Under the pieces are notes generated by a model. The model searched no databases. It was not told the origin of the DNA and was given only the letters and a program-made list of their open reading frames with translations. A DNA stretch of 64,000 nucleotides from DASQGA01 sp963722715 (GTDB taxonomy: Bacteria > Actinomycetota > Thermoleophilia > Gaiellales > Gaiellaceae). Both the position numbers and the translations under genes were made by a program. Below are positions 25,866 through 35,495 of this stretch, piece after piece (within the stretch, counting starts at the first letter, position 1; each line of letters opens with the position of its first letter). Location: the NCBI GenBank assembly GCA_963722715.1, contig CAVROA010000022.1, positions 1 through 64,000 of the forward strand, given 5' to 3'.

Positions 25866-26830
25866 CAGAGCTCGACCCAGTCGTCGGGACGCCCGCCCGC
25901 CCGCTCAACGGCGAGGTCGAGGACGGTGTCCGGTGGGCCCTCGGCGCGGCCATTCGGCCGCGAAAAGTCGTGCTGTCGTTCGCCCGGACCGGCACCGCGC
26001 ATGCTCGCGGGAGGCGGGACTGCGAAGAAGCGCCGCATCGGCGTCAAGAGCTCGCTGCCGTCGCCATCCTCCCGGGTCACGGGCGGCTCGAGCGCTTCGC
26101 CGTCCACCACAATCGTCGTGTCGGTCCGCTCGTTCCAGAAGCAGAGATGGCCTGCCGCTGCGGCAACGTCTGGAAGTGGCTGAAGGTATTGCCAGGCCAC
26201 GTCCTCATAACGCTCGTCGCCGCTGGACAGGTGGTAGTAGCTCGCCCGGCCCTTGTACGGGCACAGGGTGAAGGTCTCGCTCGGCTGCAGGAGGTCCATC
26301 CGGACGTCTTCGGGCGGCACGTAGTACCGGGTCACGAGCCCCGTCTCGAAGAGGAGCACCGGTCGCCGAGTGTCGGCGATCAGGTTTCCGCCCACCTCGA
26401 TCTGCACATGCCGCCTGCTCGGGAGGGCGTCAGCGCGTAGATACGGGTCGCGCGCGTGCACGTAGAGGCGCTCGCTCTCCTCGTACCAGGCGTCCATCGA
26501 ATGCCAGTCGAAGGAGTAGTAGCCGCGCGTGTCCGGCGATCCCGGCTTTGGGTCGAAGTAGCTCCAGGCCGCACAAGGGGCTACGCGCTCGCCGACGACA
26601 GCGTTCCAATATGTCGCGGTCCCTTTGTAGGGCGACTCGGTGACGTAGTCGGTCGGAGCGAGCAGATCCGTGCGAACGTCCTCGGCAGGGAAGTAGTAGA
26701 CCGGCAGGAAGCCGTGCTGACGCAAGAGCATCATGCGCGTCGAGGAGGCAAGCCATTCGCCGCCGAAGCGGACACCCACCCGGCGCGGGCTCTCGATCCA
26801 CTCGCTCTCCCAGGGCGCGGGTCTAACCAT
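25865..26830 (-). CDS. Tandem DUF427 protein (two domains)
   Basis: 321 residues with two DUF427 copies (VYYFPAEDVRTDLL with ESPYKGTATYW, then RYYVPPEDVRMDLL with LCPYKGRASYY) and a C-terminal extension of about 60 residues ending RPDDWVEL. In copy 1 the Cys before Pro-Tyr-Lys-Gly is replaced by Ser. It is the first gene of a two-gene operon with the 256-residue homologue, so four DUF427 domains are made from one transcript. Function unknown. It is divergent from the ABC importer operon and shares its intergenic region. Confidence 0.88.
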   Translation of the reverse strand: MVRPAPWESEWIESPRRVGVRFGGEWLASSTRMMLLRQHGFLPVYYFPAEDVRTDLLAPTDYVTESPYKGTATYWNAVVGERVAPCAAWSYFDPKPGSPDTRGYYSFDWHSMDAWYEESERLYVHARDPYLRADALPSRRHVQIEVGGNLIADTRRPVLLFETGLVTRYYVPPEDVRMDLLQPSETFTLCPYKGRASYYHLSSGDERYEDVAWQYLQPLPDVAAAAGHLCFWNERTDTTIVVDGEALEPPVTREDGDGSELLTPMRRFFAVPPPASMRGAGPGERQHDFSRPNGRAEGPPDTVLDLAVERAGGRPDDWVEL

Positions 26831-26926
26831 GTGATCAAGGATAGGAGACGCGGCCGGGACTCTCGAACACCAGCAAACAAGCCCTGCCCGAGCGCGTCGA
26901 AATTGGCAGAAGCACGCCCGTTGCCG

Positions 26927-26955
26927 TTGACCGTCTTTGGCGACAGGCGTATAAC
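26927..26955 (+). promoter_or_regulatory. Sigma-70 type promoter of the ABC importer operon
   Basis: A -35 box TTGACC (26927-26932) and a -10 box TATAAC (26950-26955) are separated by exactly 17 bases, close to the housekeeping consensus. The expected start is near 26962, about 47 bases before the ATG at 27009, which has an AAGGAG ribosome binding site. It is the clearest leadered promoter in the window. Confidence 0.7.
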
Positions 26956-27008
26956 GGACCGCACGGCGTCATGAGTCGGCGCCATTCGACAAAGGAGAGG
27001 TGTGAGAG

Positions 27009-28697
27009 ATGAGTGAGCGGCAGCGAGAGGTCGATGCCTTCCGGCGCGCACAAGGCGAGCGCGAGAACCATCTCATCGACGAGTACTCGGCGGGCAGGAT
27101 CAGCCGGCGCGAGTTCGTTCGACGCGGCACCATCATGGGATTGTCAATTCCGGTCGTCGGGTGGCTTGCGGCTGCGTGCGGGGGCTCCGATGAACCGTCG
27201 GGAACAGGGGCGACCACAACGGCTCCGGAGGGCAAGGCCGGCGGGACGTTCAAATTCGGTCTCACGACGCCGAGCTCGGGCCTCGATCCGGTCACGGTCG
27301 CCGACGCCGGCGGCCTCTGCCTGAACGGCCAGACAGGCGAGTATCTCTCCTACTCGCTCGGCAAGCCGGAGCTCGAGCCAAGGATCGCGGAAAGCTGGGA
27401 GCCGAACGACGACGCCACCGTCTGGACGTTCAAGATCCGCCAGGGCGTCACGTTCAACGACGAAGCCTCTACACCGATGACAACCGCGGACGTCGCGGCG
27501 ACGTTCAACCGGCTCGCCGACCCGAAGAACAAGTCGAACTCCCTTTCGGTCTTCCAGGGCATCCTGAACGGGGGCGGCGTGTCGGCGCCGGACGAGACGA
27601 CCGTCGTCTTCGAGCTCGAAGCGCCGAACGGGTCCTGGCCCTTCCTCGTCTCCTCGGACAACTACAACGCGATCATGCTCCCGGAGAACTACGACGGAGA
27701 CTGGGAGACGACCTGGATCGGCACGGGACCCTGGAAGCTCGACTCCTACACGCCGAAGGTCGGGGCCTCGCTCGTCCGGAACGAGAACTACTGGGGCGAA
27801 AAGGCCCTCCCCGACCGCGTTGAGATCACCTTCTACGACGACGCGGCAGCGGCCGTCCTTCTCCTGCAAGGGAAGCAGGTCGACGCTCTCGACGCAACCA
27901 ACATCGCGAACGGCCGGGCGATCATCAACGACACGGACAACTTCACGATCATCAGGATCAACGGCTCGACCCACCGAGAGCTCTCGATGCGGTGCGACCA
28001 GGAGCCGTTCAAGGACAACCGAGTGCGGCAGGCGATCGCGCTCACCCTCGATCGCCAGGGGATCATCGACGGGCTCTTCGAGGGGTACAGCGACCTCGGG
28101 AACGACAGCCCGTTCGCACCGGTCTTCGCCTCGACGAACAAGGACGTGCCACAGCGAGAGAAGGACATCGAGCAAGCGAAGCAACTCATGGCCGACGCGG
28201 GCGTGCCGAACGGCTTCTCGGTGCAGATGAACGCAATCAAGACGGGCGAGGTGCCGCAGTTCGCCCAGATCGTGCAGAACTCGGCCAAGGAGATCGGGGT
28301 CGACATCAAGCTCCTGATCCAGGATCCGACGACGTACTACGGCGACGCGGTGTTCGGCAAGTCGCCGTGGCTCGACTCCGTCATGAGCCTCGTCGACTAC
28401 GGGCACCGCGGCGTTCCGAACGTGCTTCTCGGCGCACCGCTCCTCTCCGACGGCGTCTGGAACGCCGCTCACTTCAAGAACCCCGAGTACGACGGCCTCG
28501 TGAACGACTTCTACGCGGAGCCCGACATCGGCCGGCAGCAGGAGATTGCGGGGAACATCCAGACGCTCCTGCTCGAGGAGACGCCGATCATCTTCGCCTA
28601 CTTCTACAACATCCTGACCCCGACCCTGAAGAACGTGTCCGGAGTCGTGCCCACGGCCATCAACCACCTGTTCGTCGACCGCGCAACGAAGGCGTAG
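27009..28697 (+). CDS. ABC importer substrate-binding lipoprotein (family 5, peptide/opine/nickel)
   Basis: 562-residue solute-binding protein. After a 30-residue cytoplasmic lead comes a twin-arginine-like signal, SRREFVRRGTIMG, a hydrophobic stretch and the lipobox WLAAAC, with Cys as lipidation site, followed by a Gly/Ser/Thr linker. The mature part is DppA/OppA-like (LEPRIAESWEPNDDATVWTF, GTGPWKLDSYTP, DNRVRQAIALTLDRQ). It delivers the substrate to the permease pair encoded next. The family binds peptides, opines, glutathione and other amino-acid conjugates. A GNRA-capped hairpin follows the gene. Confidence 0.93.
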   Translation: MSERQREVDAFRRAQGERENHLIDEYSAGRISRREFVRRGTIMGLSIPVVGWLAAACGGSDEPSGTGATTTAPEGKAGGTFKFGLTTPSSGLDPVTVADAGGLCLNGQTGEYLSYSLGKPELEPRIAESWEPNDDATVWTFKIRQGVTFNDEASTPMTTADVAATFNRLADPKNKSNSLSVFQGILNGGGVSAPDETTVVFELEAPNGSWPFLVSSDNYNAIMLPENYDGDWETTWIGTGPWKLDSYTPKVGASLVRNENYWGEKALPDRVEITFYDDAAAAVLLLQGKQVDALDATNIANGRAIINDTDNFTIIRINGSTHRELSMRCDQEPFKDNRVRQAIALTLDRQGIIDGLFEGYSDLGNDSPFAPVFASTNKDVPQREKDIEQAKQLMADAGVPNGFSVQMNAIKTGEVPQFAQIVQNSAKEIGVDIKLLIQDPTTYYGDAVFGKSPWLDSVMSLVDYGHRGVPNVLLGAPLLSDGVWNAAHFKNPEYDGLVNDFYAEPDIGRQQEIAGNIQTLLLEETPIIFAYFYNILTPTLKNVSGVVPTAINHLFVDRATKA

Positions 28698-28708
28698 AAC
28701 CGCGATCC

Positions 28709-28734
28709 GGGTGCCCGGCGCGAGCCGGGCACCC
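28709..28734 (+). terminator. 11-bp GNRA-capped hairpin after the binding-protein gene
   Basis: Bases 28709-28719 pair perfectly with 28724-28734; the loop is GCGA, a GNRA tetraloop. It sits inside the operon between the binding-protein and permease genes. Such hairpins protect the upstream mRNA or cause partial termination, so that the binding protein is made in excess of the membrane parts. Confidence 0.7.
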
Positions 28735-28747
28735 ACCGAGGACATAG

Positions 28748-29704
28748 ATGCTCACTTTTCTTGCCCGCCGCTTCGCGCTCGCCCTCGTAACTCTCTGGCT
28801 CCTGAGCATCATCGTGTTCGTCGGCGCCCAAGTCCTGCCGGGAAACCCCGGGCGGGCCATTCTCGGGCCGTTCGCCGACGACGCAGCCGTCGAGCAGCTG
28901 AACCACGAGCTCGGCTTCGACCAACCGCTCCTGACCCGGTACTGGGACTGGCTCTCGGGCTTCCTCCATGGCGACATGGGCACGTCCTACGTCTACAACG
29001 CGCCCGTGTCGGACTTCATCGGCCCCGCACTGGTCAACTCGATCCAGCTCGCCGCTTTCGCCCTCATCATCGTCATCCCCATCAGCATCGTCGGAGGCGT
29101 GATTGCCGCGCTCAAGGTTGGACGGCTCGTCGACCGAACGATCACCGTGGCCGGGCTCTCGCTCGCGGTCGTGCCCGAGTTCGTGACGGCGATCGTCCTG
29201 ATCCTGGTCTTCGGCATCTGGCTCGAGCTGCTGCCTGTCACCGCGGCCGCGCCCGCCGACGTCGGCTTCTTCGAAGGGCTCAAGTACCTCCTCTTGCCGG
29301 CCCTCGCCCTGACCGCGGTCCTCTTCGGCTACATCGCGCGCATGGCGCGGGCGGGAACGGTCACGTCACTGGATTCCGACTACGCGCGCACCGCCGTCCT
29401 CAAGGGCCTTCCCTGGCGGACCGTGCTCGGGCGTCACGTCCTCCGCAACTCGCTCCTGCCCACGATCACGGTCATCGCCGTCCAGGCCGGCTTCATGATG
29501 GGAGGGCTCGTCGTGATCGAGCGCATCTTCAACTACCAGGGGATGGGTCTCCTGATCTTCAACGCCGCGACGCGCAAGGACTTCCCGATGCTCCAGTCGG
29601 CCATCCTGACCGTCGGCATCATCTTCATCATGCTGACGCTCGTCGCTGACATCCTCACCTCGCTCTTGAACCCGCGGGTCCGCGTCGCGAGGGCCGAGTC
29701 GTGA
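28748..29704 (+). CDS. ABC importer permease, DppB type
   Basis: 318-residue inner-membrane subunit with six predicted helices. The N-terminal MLTFLARRFALALVTLWLLS and VGAQVLPGNPGRAILGP are typical of DppB/OppB. The EAA loop that contacts the ATPase is around ARTAVLKGLPWRTVLGRHVL. It pairs with the following DppC-type permease, and the stop overlaps the next GTG start (GTGA) so equal synthesis is expected. Confidence 0.93.
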   Translation: MLTFLARRFALALVTLWLLSIIVFVGAQVLPGNPGRAILGPFADDAAVEQLNHELGFDQPLLTRYWDWLSGFLHGDMGTSYVYNAPVSDFIGPALVNSIQLAAFALIIVIPISIVGGVIAALKVGRLVDRTITVAGLSLAVVPEFVTAIVLILVFGIWLELLPVTAAAPADVGFFEGLKYLLLPALALTAVLFGYIARMARAGTVTSLDSDYARTAVLKGLPWRTVLGRHVLRNSLLPTITVIAVQAGFMMGGLVVIERIFNYQGMGLLIFNAATRKDFPMLQSAILTVGIIFIMLTLVADILTSLLNPRVRVARAES

Positions 29705-30594
29705 CTGCGACGACGCCCTCGGTCGAGCCCGGAAGCGCGCTCCCGGTCGACACCTCCGAGCTGCGCAGGGCCCGGCGCGAGACGTTCCGAGCTCTCCTCC
29801 ACTCGAAGACGTTCCTCGTCGGGCTGCTCATCGTCGGCTTCTGGGTCTTCTGCGCCGTCTTCGGCAACCTGATCGCGCCGTACGATCCTCTCCAGACCAA
29901 CTCGTCGCTGACTCTGAAGGCGCCGTCGGGAAGCCATCCGTTCGGTACCGACGCCCTCGGCCGAGACATCTTCTCACGCGTCATCGTTGGCTCCCGCGAC
30001 ATCATCACCGTCGCCCTGCTCGCCACCATCCTCGGAACCGTGGCAGGAACCGGCCTCGGCCTCGTGATGGGCTACTTCCGCGGACTCGTCGACGAGGTGA
30101 TCTCGCGAATCGTCGAGGCCTTCTTCGCCCTGCCGATCGTGATCGTCGCGCTACTCGCGCTGACCGCGCTTGGGCCCTCGAACATCACGGTGATCGTCGT
30201 GATCGGCCTCGTCTTCACGCCGCTGATCGCCCGGACGGTGCGCTCCGCCGTCCTGTCGGAGCGCGAGCTCGAATATGTCTCCGCAGCCAAGCTGCGAGGC
30301 GAGCGGGCCCCCTACATCCTGTTCGTCGAAATCCTGCCGAACATCCTCCCGCCGGTTATCGTCGAGTTCACCGTGCGGCTCGGATACGCGATCTTCACCG
30401 TCGCCACGCTCTCGTTTCTCGGCTTCGGCATCCAGCCTCCGACGCCGGACTGGGGCCTCCAGATCGCGGAGTCGTACGGCCTGATCGGAGGCGGCTTCTG
30501 GTGGACGGCGCTCTTCCCCGCTCTCGCGATCGCGACTCTGGTGGTCGGCGTGAACCTGATCGCCGATGGCGTCCAGTCGGTGCTCGAGCGATGA
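29701..30594 (+). CDS. ABC importer permease, DppC type
   Basis: 297-residue partner permease. It has the DppC N-terminal extension before helix 1 (TFRALLHSKTFLVGLLIVGF), the conserved HPFGTDALGRDIFSRVIVGS segment and the EAA loop EYVSAAKLRGERAPYILFVE. Six helices are predicted. It is translationally coupled both upstream to DppB and downstream to the ATPase gene (ATGA), forming the membrane core of the importer. Confidence 0.94.
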   Translation: MTATTPSVEPGSALPVDTSELRRARRETFRALLHSKTFLVGLLIVGFWVFCAVFGNLIAPYDPLQTNSSLTLKAPSGSHPFGTDALGRDIFSRVIVGSRDIITVALLATILGTVAGTGLGLVMGYFRGLVDEVISRIVEAFFALPIVIVALLALTALGPSNITVIVVIGLVFTPLIARTVRSAVLSERELEYVSAAKLRGERAPYILFVEILPNILPPVIVEFTVRLGYAIFTVATLSFLGFGIQPPTPDWGLQIAESYGLIGGGFWWTALFPALAIATLVVGVNLIADGVQSVLER

Positions 30595-32651
30595 GCGTGA
30601 ACCCGTCGAGCGCGCTCGACGTCGTCGATCTCGACGTCGCCTACCGCGTCAGGGGGCGGGAGCGCCAGGTGCTGCGCGGCATCTCGTTCTCGATCGCGAA
30701 GGGCGAGAGCTACGGCCTCGTCGGGGAGTCCGGCTGCGGGAAGTCGACGGTCGCGTTCACGATCGTCCGCCATCTGGCGCGAAACGGCAGGATCAGGAAC
30801 GGCCGCGTGCTCGTCGACGGGCGCGACCTGCTGACCCTCTCACGCGCCGAGCTTCGGGAGATGCGCTCGAAAGCGGTCTCGATGGTCTACCAGGATCCCG
30901 GCCGTGCTCTCAACCCCTCGATCCGCGTCGGGCGCCAGATCGCGGAGGTGTTCGAGGTGCTGGGCGGTGAGCGCAAGGAGTCGCGCGACCGGGCCGAGGA
31001 GATGCTTCGCAAGGTGCAGATCGCAGACGCGGCCTCAGTGATGCAGCGCTACCCGCACCAGCTCTCGGGGGGCATGCAGCAGCGGGTGGTCATCGCGATG
31101 GCGCTCGCCTCCGATCCCACTCTTCTGATCCTCGACGAGCCCACCACGGGCCTCGACGCCACCGTCGAGGCGGAGGTGCTCGACCTCGTGGCAAACCTCC
31201 GGCAGGAGTTCGGGGCGAGCGTCCTCTTCATCTCCCACAACCTCGGCGTGATCGCGAAGATGTGCGATCGGGTCGGCGTCCTCTACGCCGGCGCGCTCGT
31301 GGAGGAGGGCCCGGCGAAGGCGCTTTTCGAAGACCCTCGCCATCCTTACACTGTCGGGCTTCTCCGGTGCATCCCGCGAGGCGGGATGCGGAAGGATCAG
31401 GGGCGCCTCGACTCGATCCCCGGCTTCCTCCCCCCACCCGGAGCCCATCTCCCCGGCTGCGTGTTCGCCGACCGGTGCCCGCTCGCGGACGACCGCTGCC
31501 GGACCGAGCCGCCGCCGCCCGTGCCGCTCCCCGGCGGCCGCGTGACGCGGTGCTTCTACCACGAGCAGGCGCAGGACATCCCGCGCCAGACTCCTGAGGA
31601 CCTTCCCTCGATCCCGCGCGATCCGTCCATCGCGCCCGTGCTCCGAGCCTCGGAGGTCTCGAAGACCTTCCGGCAGGGAATCAGCCAGATCCACGCGCTC
31701 TCGGGCGTCTCCGTCGAGCTCTGGCCGGGCGAGACACTCGGCCTCGTAGGCGAGTCGGGAAGCGGAAAGACGACGTTCGCGCGCGTCCTACTCGGGATCA
31801 CGAAGCCGGATGCAGACTCCGTGCTCGTCCTCGACGACCACACGCTGCCGGGCACGACGGGAAAGCGCACGCGAGACGACATCCGTGCAATCCAGATCGT
31901 CTTCCAGAACCCCGATCAAGCGCTGAACCAACGGCACGCGGTGAAGCGCATCGTCGGACGTGCTCTCGAGCGGCTGGCAGGCCTGCGCGGGCGCAAGCGC
32001 GACGACCGCATGGTCGCGCTGACGCGCTCCGTCCGCCTCGACGACCGCTACCTGTCCGTTCGACCCGCCTCGCTCTCGGGCGGCCTGAAGCAGCGGGTCG
32101 CGATCGCACGAGCATTCGCCGGCAACCCCCGCATCGTGGTCTGCGACGAGCCGACGTCGGCCCTCGACGTCTCCGTCCAGGCGGCGATCCTGAACTTGCT
32201 CGGTGAGCTCCAGCGGGACGAGCAGACGTCCTACATCTTCATCTCGCACGACCTCGGCGTCGTCCGCTACCTCTCGGACCGAATCGCCGTTCTCTACCTC
32301 GGCCGGCTGATGGAGGTCGGGGGGGCCGAGCGCGTCTTCGACGGGCCGCATCACCCCTATACGGAAGCCCTGCTCTCCGCGATCCCGACGATCGAGGGCG
32401 AGGAGCGGCCGCGTATCCGTCTGGAGGGTGACATCCCCAGTGCCGCCGACCCCCCTTCCGGCTGCGTCTTCCACACGCGCTGCCCACGCAGGATCGGCGA
32501 GATCTGCGACACGGAGGAGCCCCCGCTCGCGGAGGTCGAGCCGGGGCACTTCATGCGCTGCCATATCCCGATCGACGAGCTTCGCCGCCTGCAGGTCGCT
32601 CCACCTCCGCAGCGTGACTCGAAGGAACCCGTGCCCTCGAGCGCTGCGTGA
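30591..32651 (+). CDS. Fused DppD-DppF ABC importer ATPase
   Basis: 686 residues carrying two complete ATPase domains that are separate DppD and DppF subunits in many bacteria. Domain 1: Walker A GESGCGKST, signature LSGGMQQRV, Walker B LLILDEPTTGLD, and the oligopeptide-ABC C-terminal motif GCVFADRCPLADDRC. Domain 2: GESGSGKTT, LSGGLKQRV, IVVCDEPTSALD and GCVFHTRCPRRIGEIC. The Cys-rich C-terminal motifs can hold an iron-sulfur cluster in related importers. One fusion fixes a 1:1 ATPase ratio. It completes the importer; the HAL-like lyase gene follows after 16 bases. Confidence 0.94.
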   Translation: MSVNPSSALDVVDLDVAYRVRGRERQVLRGISFSIAKGESYGLVGESGCGKSTVAFTIVRHLARNGRIRNGRVLVDGRDLLTLSRAELREMRSKAVSMVYQDPGRALNPSIRVGRQIAEVFEVLGGERKESRDRAEEMLRKVQIADAASVMQRYPHQLSGGMQQRVVIAMALASDPTLLILDEPTTGLDATVEAEVLDLVANLRQEFGASVLFISHNLGVIAKMCDRVGVLYAGALVEEGPAKALFEDPRHPYTVGLLRCIPRGGMRKDQGRLDSIPGFLPPPGAHLPGCVFADRCPLADDRCRTEPPPPVPLPGGRVTRCFYHEQAQDIPRQTPEDLPSIPRDPSIAPVLRASEVSKTFRQGISQIHALSGVSVELWPGETLGLVGESGSGKTTFARVLLGITKPDADSVLVLDDHTLPGTTGKRTRDDIRAIQIVFQNPDQALNQRHAVKRIVGRALERLAGLRGRKRDDRMVALTRSVRLDDRYLSVRPASLSGGLKQRVAIARAFAGNPRIVVCDEPTSALDVSVQAAILNLLGELQRDEQTSYIFISHDLGVVRYLSDRIAVLYLGRLMEVGGAERVFDGPHHPYTEALLSAIPTIEGEERPRIRLEGDIPSAADPPSGCVFHTRCPRRIGEICDTEEPPLAEVEPGHFMRCHIPIDELRRLQVAPPPQRDSKEPVPSSAA

Positions 32652-32667
32652 GGATCTCCACTCCGAG

Positions 32668-34182
32668 TTGAGCGTCCAGCGCGTCGCCCTCACGTCCGAC
32701 CCGGTCACCGTCGAGGATCTCGCTCGGGTGGCTCTCGAGCGAGCGAAGGTCGACGTCGACGAGTCCGTGTGGGCACGGGTTCGGGCCAGCCGCGCGGTGG
32801 TAGATCGGGCGCTCGAGCGCGGCAAGCCCGTCTACGGCCTCAACACCGGTCTCGGCCCCTGGAAGGATCAGGCTGCCCCCCTGGACACGCTGATCGACTA
32901 TCAGCGGCGCATCGTCTTTGAGCGGGCAGGCGCGACCGGGCCGCCGCTACCCGACGAGCAGGTCCGCGCGCTCATGTTCACCCGCATCGCCGGCCTTGCC
33001 CAGGGCGGCTCCGGGGCGACTCCGGGGGCCCTCGAGCAGCTCGTCCGGATGCTGAACGCGGGGGTGCACCCGCTCGTGGGCGAGAACGGGTCGATCGGAG
33101 CCTCCGACATCGGCCACATGGCCATGATCGCCGACGTCGCGATCGGACGCGGCCGGGCCCGCGTCGACGGCGAGATCCTGTCTGGCGCGGAAGCCCTCAA
33201 CCGGGCCGGAATCGAGCCCTACGAGCTCCAGCCGAAGGACGGGCTTGCGATGGTGAGCGCAAACGGCGCCTCGATCGGGGTCGGCGCCCTCACGGTGATC
33301 GAGGCCGAACGGGTCGCGAGACTTGCCGACCTGACGGCCGCGCTCGCGCTCGAGGCCGCTTCCGGCAACCTGAGCCCCTTCGACGACGAAGTCGCGCGGG
33401 CGAAGCCGTTCCCGGGACAGATCGAAGCGGCGCGGCACATAAGGGAACTTCTCGCCGGGAGCTATCTGGAGGATCCCGGCTCCGCTCTTTCCGTTCAGGA
33501 TCCACTCTCGTTCAGGGTCGTCCCCCAGGTGCACGGAGCTCTCCGCGACCAGATCACAGCCGCAAGAGAGGCGGTCGAGATCGAGCTGAACGCGATCGAC
33601 GACAACCCACTTGCCTCGGTCGACCAGGACACGATGCTTTCCAACGGCAACTTCCATCCGATGGTGCTCGCCCTGGCCTTCGAGTCCCTCAGGGTCGGCC
33701 TCGCGCACACGGGCATGATCTCGGAGCGGCGGATCCGCCACGTTTTCGCTCCGGGGCGGCAGGCGAGCCCGGACTTCAAGTCCACGGCGGAGAAGGAGGC
33801 CAGCCCGTCTCCGCTCGACCGACTGCCGAACGTCACCTTCGTTACCCCGATCCTCGCGCTCGTCGAGCTCAGGCACCTGGCCGCGCCCGTGACGCTCGAA
33901 TGCCCTTCGATCTTCGGGGTCGAGGATCACCATACGCTCGCGCCGACGGCCGTTCTCTATGCCCGCCGCTCGATCCGCGAGCTCGAGACCGTGCTCGCGA
34001 TGGAGGCACTCGCTGCGACGAAGGCTCTCGATCAGCTCGACGAGCTTCCGCGCCTGGGAGCGGGAACGCGACCTCTCTACGAGGCGGCGCGCGGCGTCTA
34101 CGACGAGGTCGGTCACGAGGGCTCGCCCTCGGAGGTCGTGGACGCCGCCCGGCGTCGGGCGATCGCCGCGGCCGGCTCGTAG
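32668..34182 (+). CDS. HAL/PAL-family lyase with altered MIO triad (paralogue 2)
   Basis: 504-residue HAL-fold protein distantly related to the lyase at 13131. It keeps YGLNTGLG (Tyr56), VQDPLSFRVVPQVHGALRD, SNGNFHPMVLALAFE and FGVEDHHTLAP. The cofactor segment reads ENGSIGASDIGHMAMIA (139-155): Ala-Ser is followed by Asp and the segment is one residue short, so the Gly that closes the MIO ring is missing. The active-site Asn of LALLN is replaced (LAMVSAN), and Tyr in QDPYS is Leu. The TTG at 32668 is the first usable start after the ATPase stop. Its place in the importer operon suggests it acts on the imported compound. Confidence 0.84.
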   Translation: MSVQRVALTSDPVTVEDLARVALERAKVDVDESVWARVRASRAVVDRALERGKPVYGLNTGLGPWKDQAAPLDTLIDYQRRIVFERAGATGPPLPDEQVRALMFTRIAGLAQGGSGATPGALEQLVRMLNAGVHPLVGENGSIGASDIGHMAMIADVAIGRGRARVDGEILSGAEALNRAGIEPYELQPKDGLAMVSANGASIGVGALTVIEAERVARLADLTAALALEAASGNLSPFDDEVARAKPFPGQIEAARHIRELLAGSYLEDPGSALSVQDPLSFRVVPQVHGALRDQITAAREAVEIELNAIDDNPLASVDQDTMLSNGNFHPMVLALAFESLRVGLAHTGMISERRIRHVFAPGRQASPDFKSTAEKEASPSPLDRLPNVTFVTPILALVELRHLAAPVTLECPSIFGVEDHHTLAPTAVLYARRSIRELETVLAMEALAATKALDQLDELPRLGAGTRPLYEAARGVYDEVGHEGSPSEVVDAARRRAIAAAGS

Positions 34183-34183
34183 C

Positions 34184-35495
34184 GTGGGCCTGAGCGAGAC
34201 CGAGCGGCGCACGGTCGAGGAGATCGAGCGGCGCTCGGACGAGCTCGTGAAGCTGACGAGCGACCTGATCAGCTTCGACACGAAGGCACGCGAGCCCGAC
34301 GTGCCGGCCCGGGACGAAGCGCTCCTCCAGGAGTACCTCGCTACGCGACTTCGCAAGGCAGGCGCGGAGGTCGACGTCTGGGAGCCGGCTCCGGAGGATG
34401 TCGCCGGCAGCCCGCTCGCTCCTCCCGGCGTGCGGTTCGACGGGCGGCCGCAGCTCGCTGCCCGCTTTCCCGGCGCGGGCGGAGGCCGAAGCCTCCTCCT
34501 GAACGGCCACATCGACGTCGTCTCGGTCGAGCCGCGAGAGCGCTGGACGAGCGATCCGCACCGTGCCGAGGTCCGGGACGGGAGGCTCTACGGCCGCGGC
34601 TCCTGCGACATGAAGGGCGGGCGTCGCCGCCATGACCTTCGCCGCCGAGATCCTCGCGTCGCTCGACCTTCGGCTCGCGGGCGACCTCATCGTCTGCACC
34701 GTCACGGACGAGGAGTCGACCGGGATCGGCGGGCTCGCGGCCGTCGCCCACGGGGTCCGCGCCGACGCAGGGATCGTCACGGAGCCGTCGGGCCTGGACG
34801 CCTGGGTGGCGTGCCGAGGCAGCCTCATGCCGACGATCACCGTGCCCGGCCGGCCGGGTCATGCCGGCGTCGGACAGCCTCACTGGCGCGAAGGAGGCGC
34901 CGTGAACGCGATCGAGAAGGCCCGGATCGTGATGGACGCCCTGCGCCGGTTCGAGGAGGAGTGGCGCGCCCGCCCCGACCACCATCATCCCCTTCTCTCG
35001 CCCGGCGACGTCGTTCCGACCGTGATCTCGGGCGGGGAGTGGATGGTGAGCTACCCGAGCTCCTGCCGCATCGTCTACCACGTCGCCTACCTGCCCGTGC
35101 ATGCGGACGAGGAGGGCTGGGGCACGAAGGTGGAGCGCGAGATCGTCGAATGGCTGGAGCGCGCCGCCCGGGAGGACGACTGGCTCGCCGAGAACCCGCT
35201 CATGCTCGAGTGGGCCCCCGAGGTGCCGTCCTCCGAGGTGCCGCCCGACCATCCGATCGTCGAGACGGCCCTGGCTGCCGGCTCCGACGTCGGAAGGCCC
35301 GGACGGGTGACCGGGATGGACTCGTGGCACGACGGCGCCACGTTCACCCGCTTCGGCGGCACGCCGTCGATCTGCTTCGGCCCCGGCGAGCTGGCGCTGG
35401 CGCACACGATCGACGAGAGCGTGGCCGTCGCAGACCTGGTGACCGGGGCGCAGGCGCTGGCTCTGGCCGCACTCCGCTTCTGCGGCGCGGTCTAG
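34184..35495 (+). CDS. M20-family zinc hydrolase (ArgE/DapE-like), frameshifted
   Basis: Cytosolic amidohydrolase or peptidase of about 436 residues. Metal-site motifs are NGHIDVVSVE (His and Asp), YGRGSCDMKGG (bridging Asp) and the catalytic pair in TVTDEESTGIGG; the dimerisation lid follows (TVPGRPGHAGVGQPHWREGG), and DSWHDGATFTRFGGTP is the C-terminal His site. The frame breaks near 34620 after CDMKGG: a run of GGG has one base too many, and dropping it reads GGVAAMTFAAEIL. It starts two bases after the lyase stop, so it likely frees an amino acid from the imported conjugate for the lyase, or the reverse. Confidence 0.86.
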
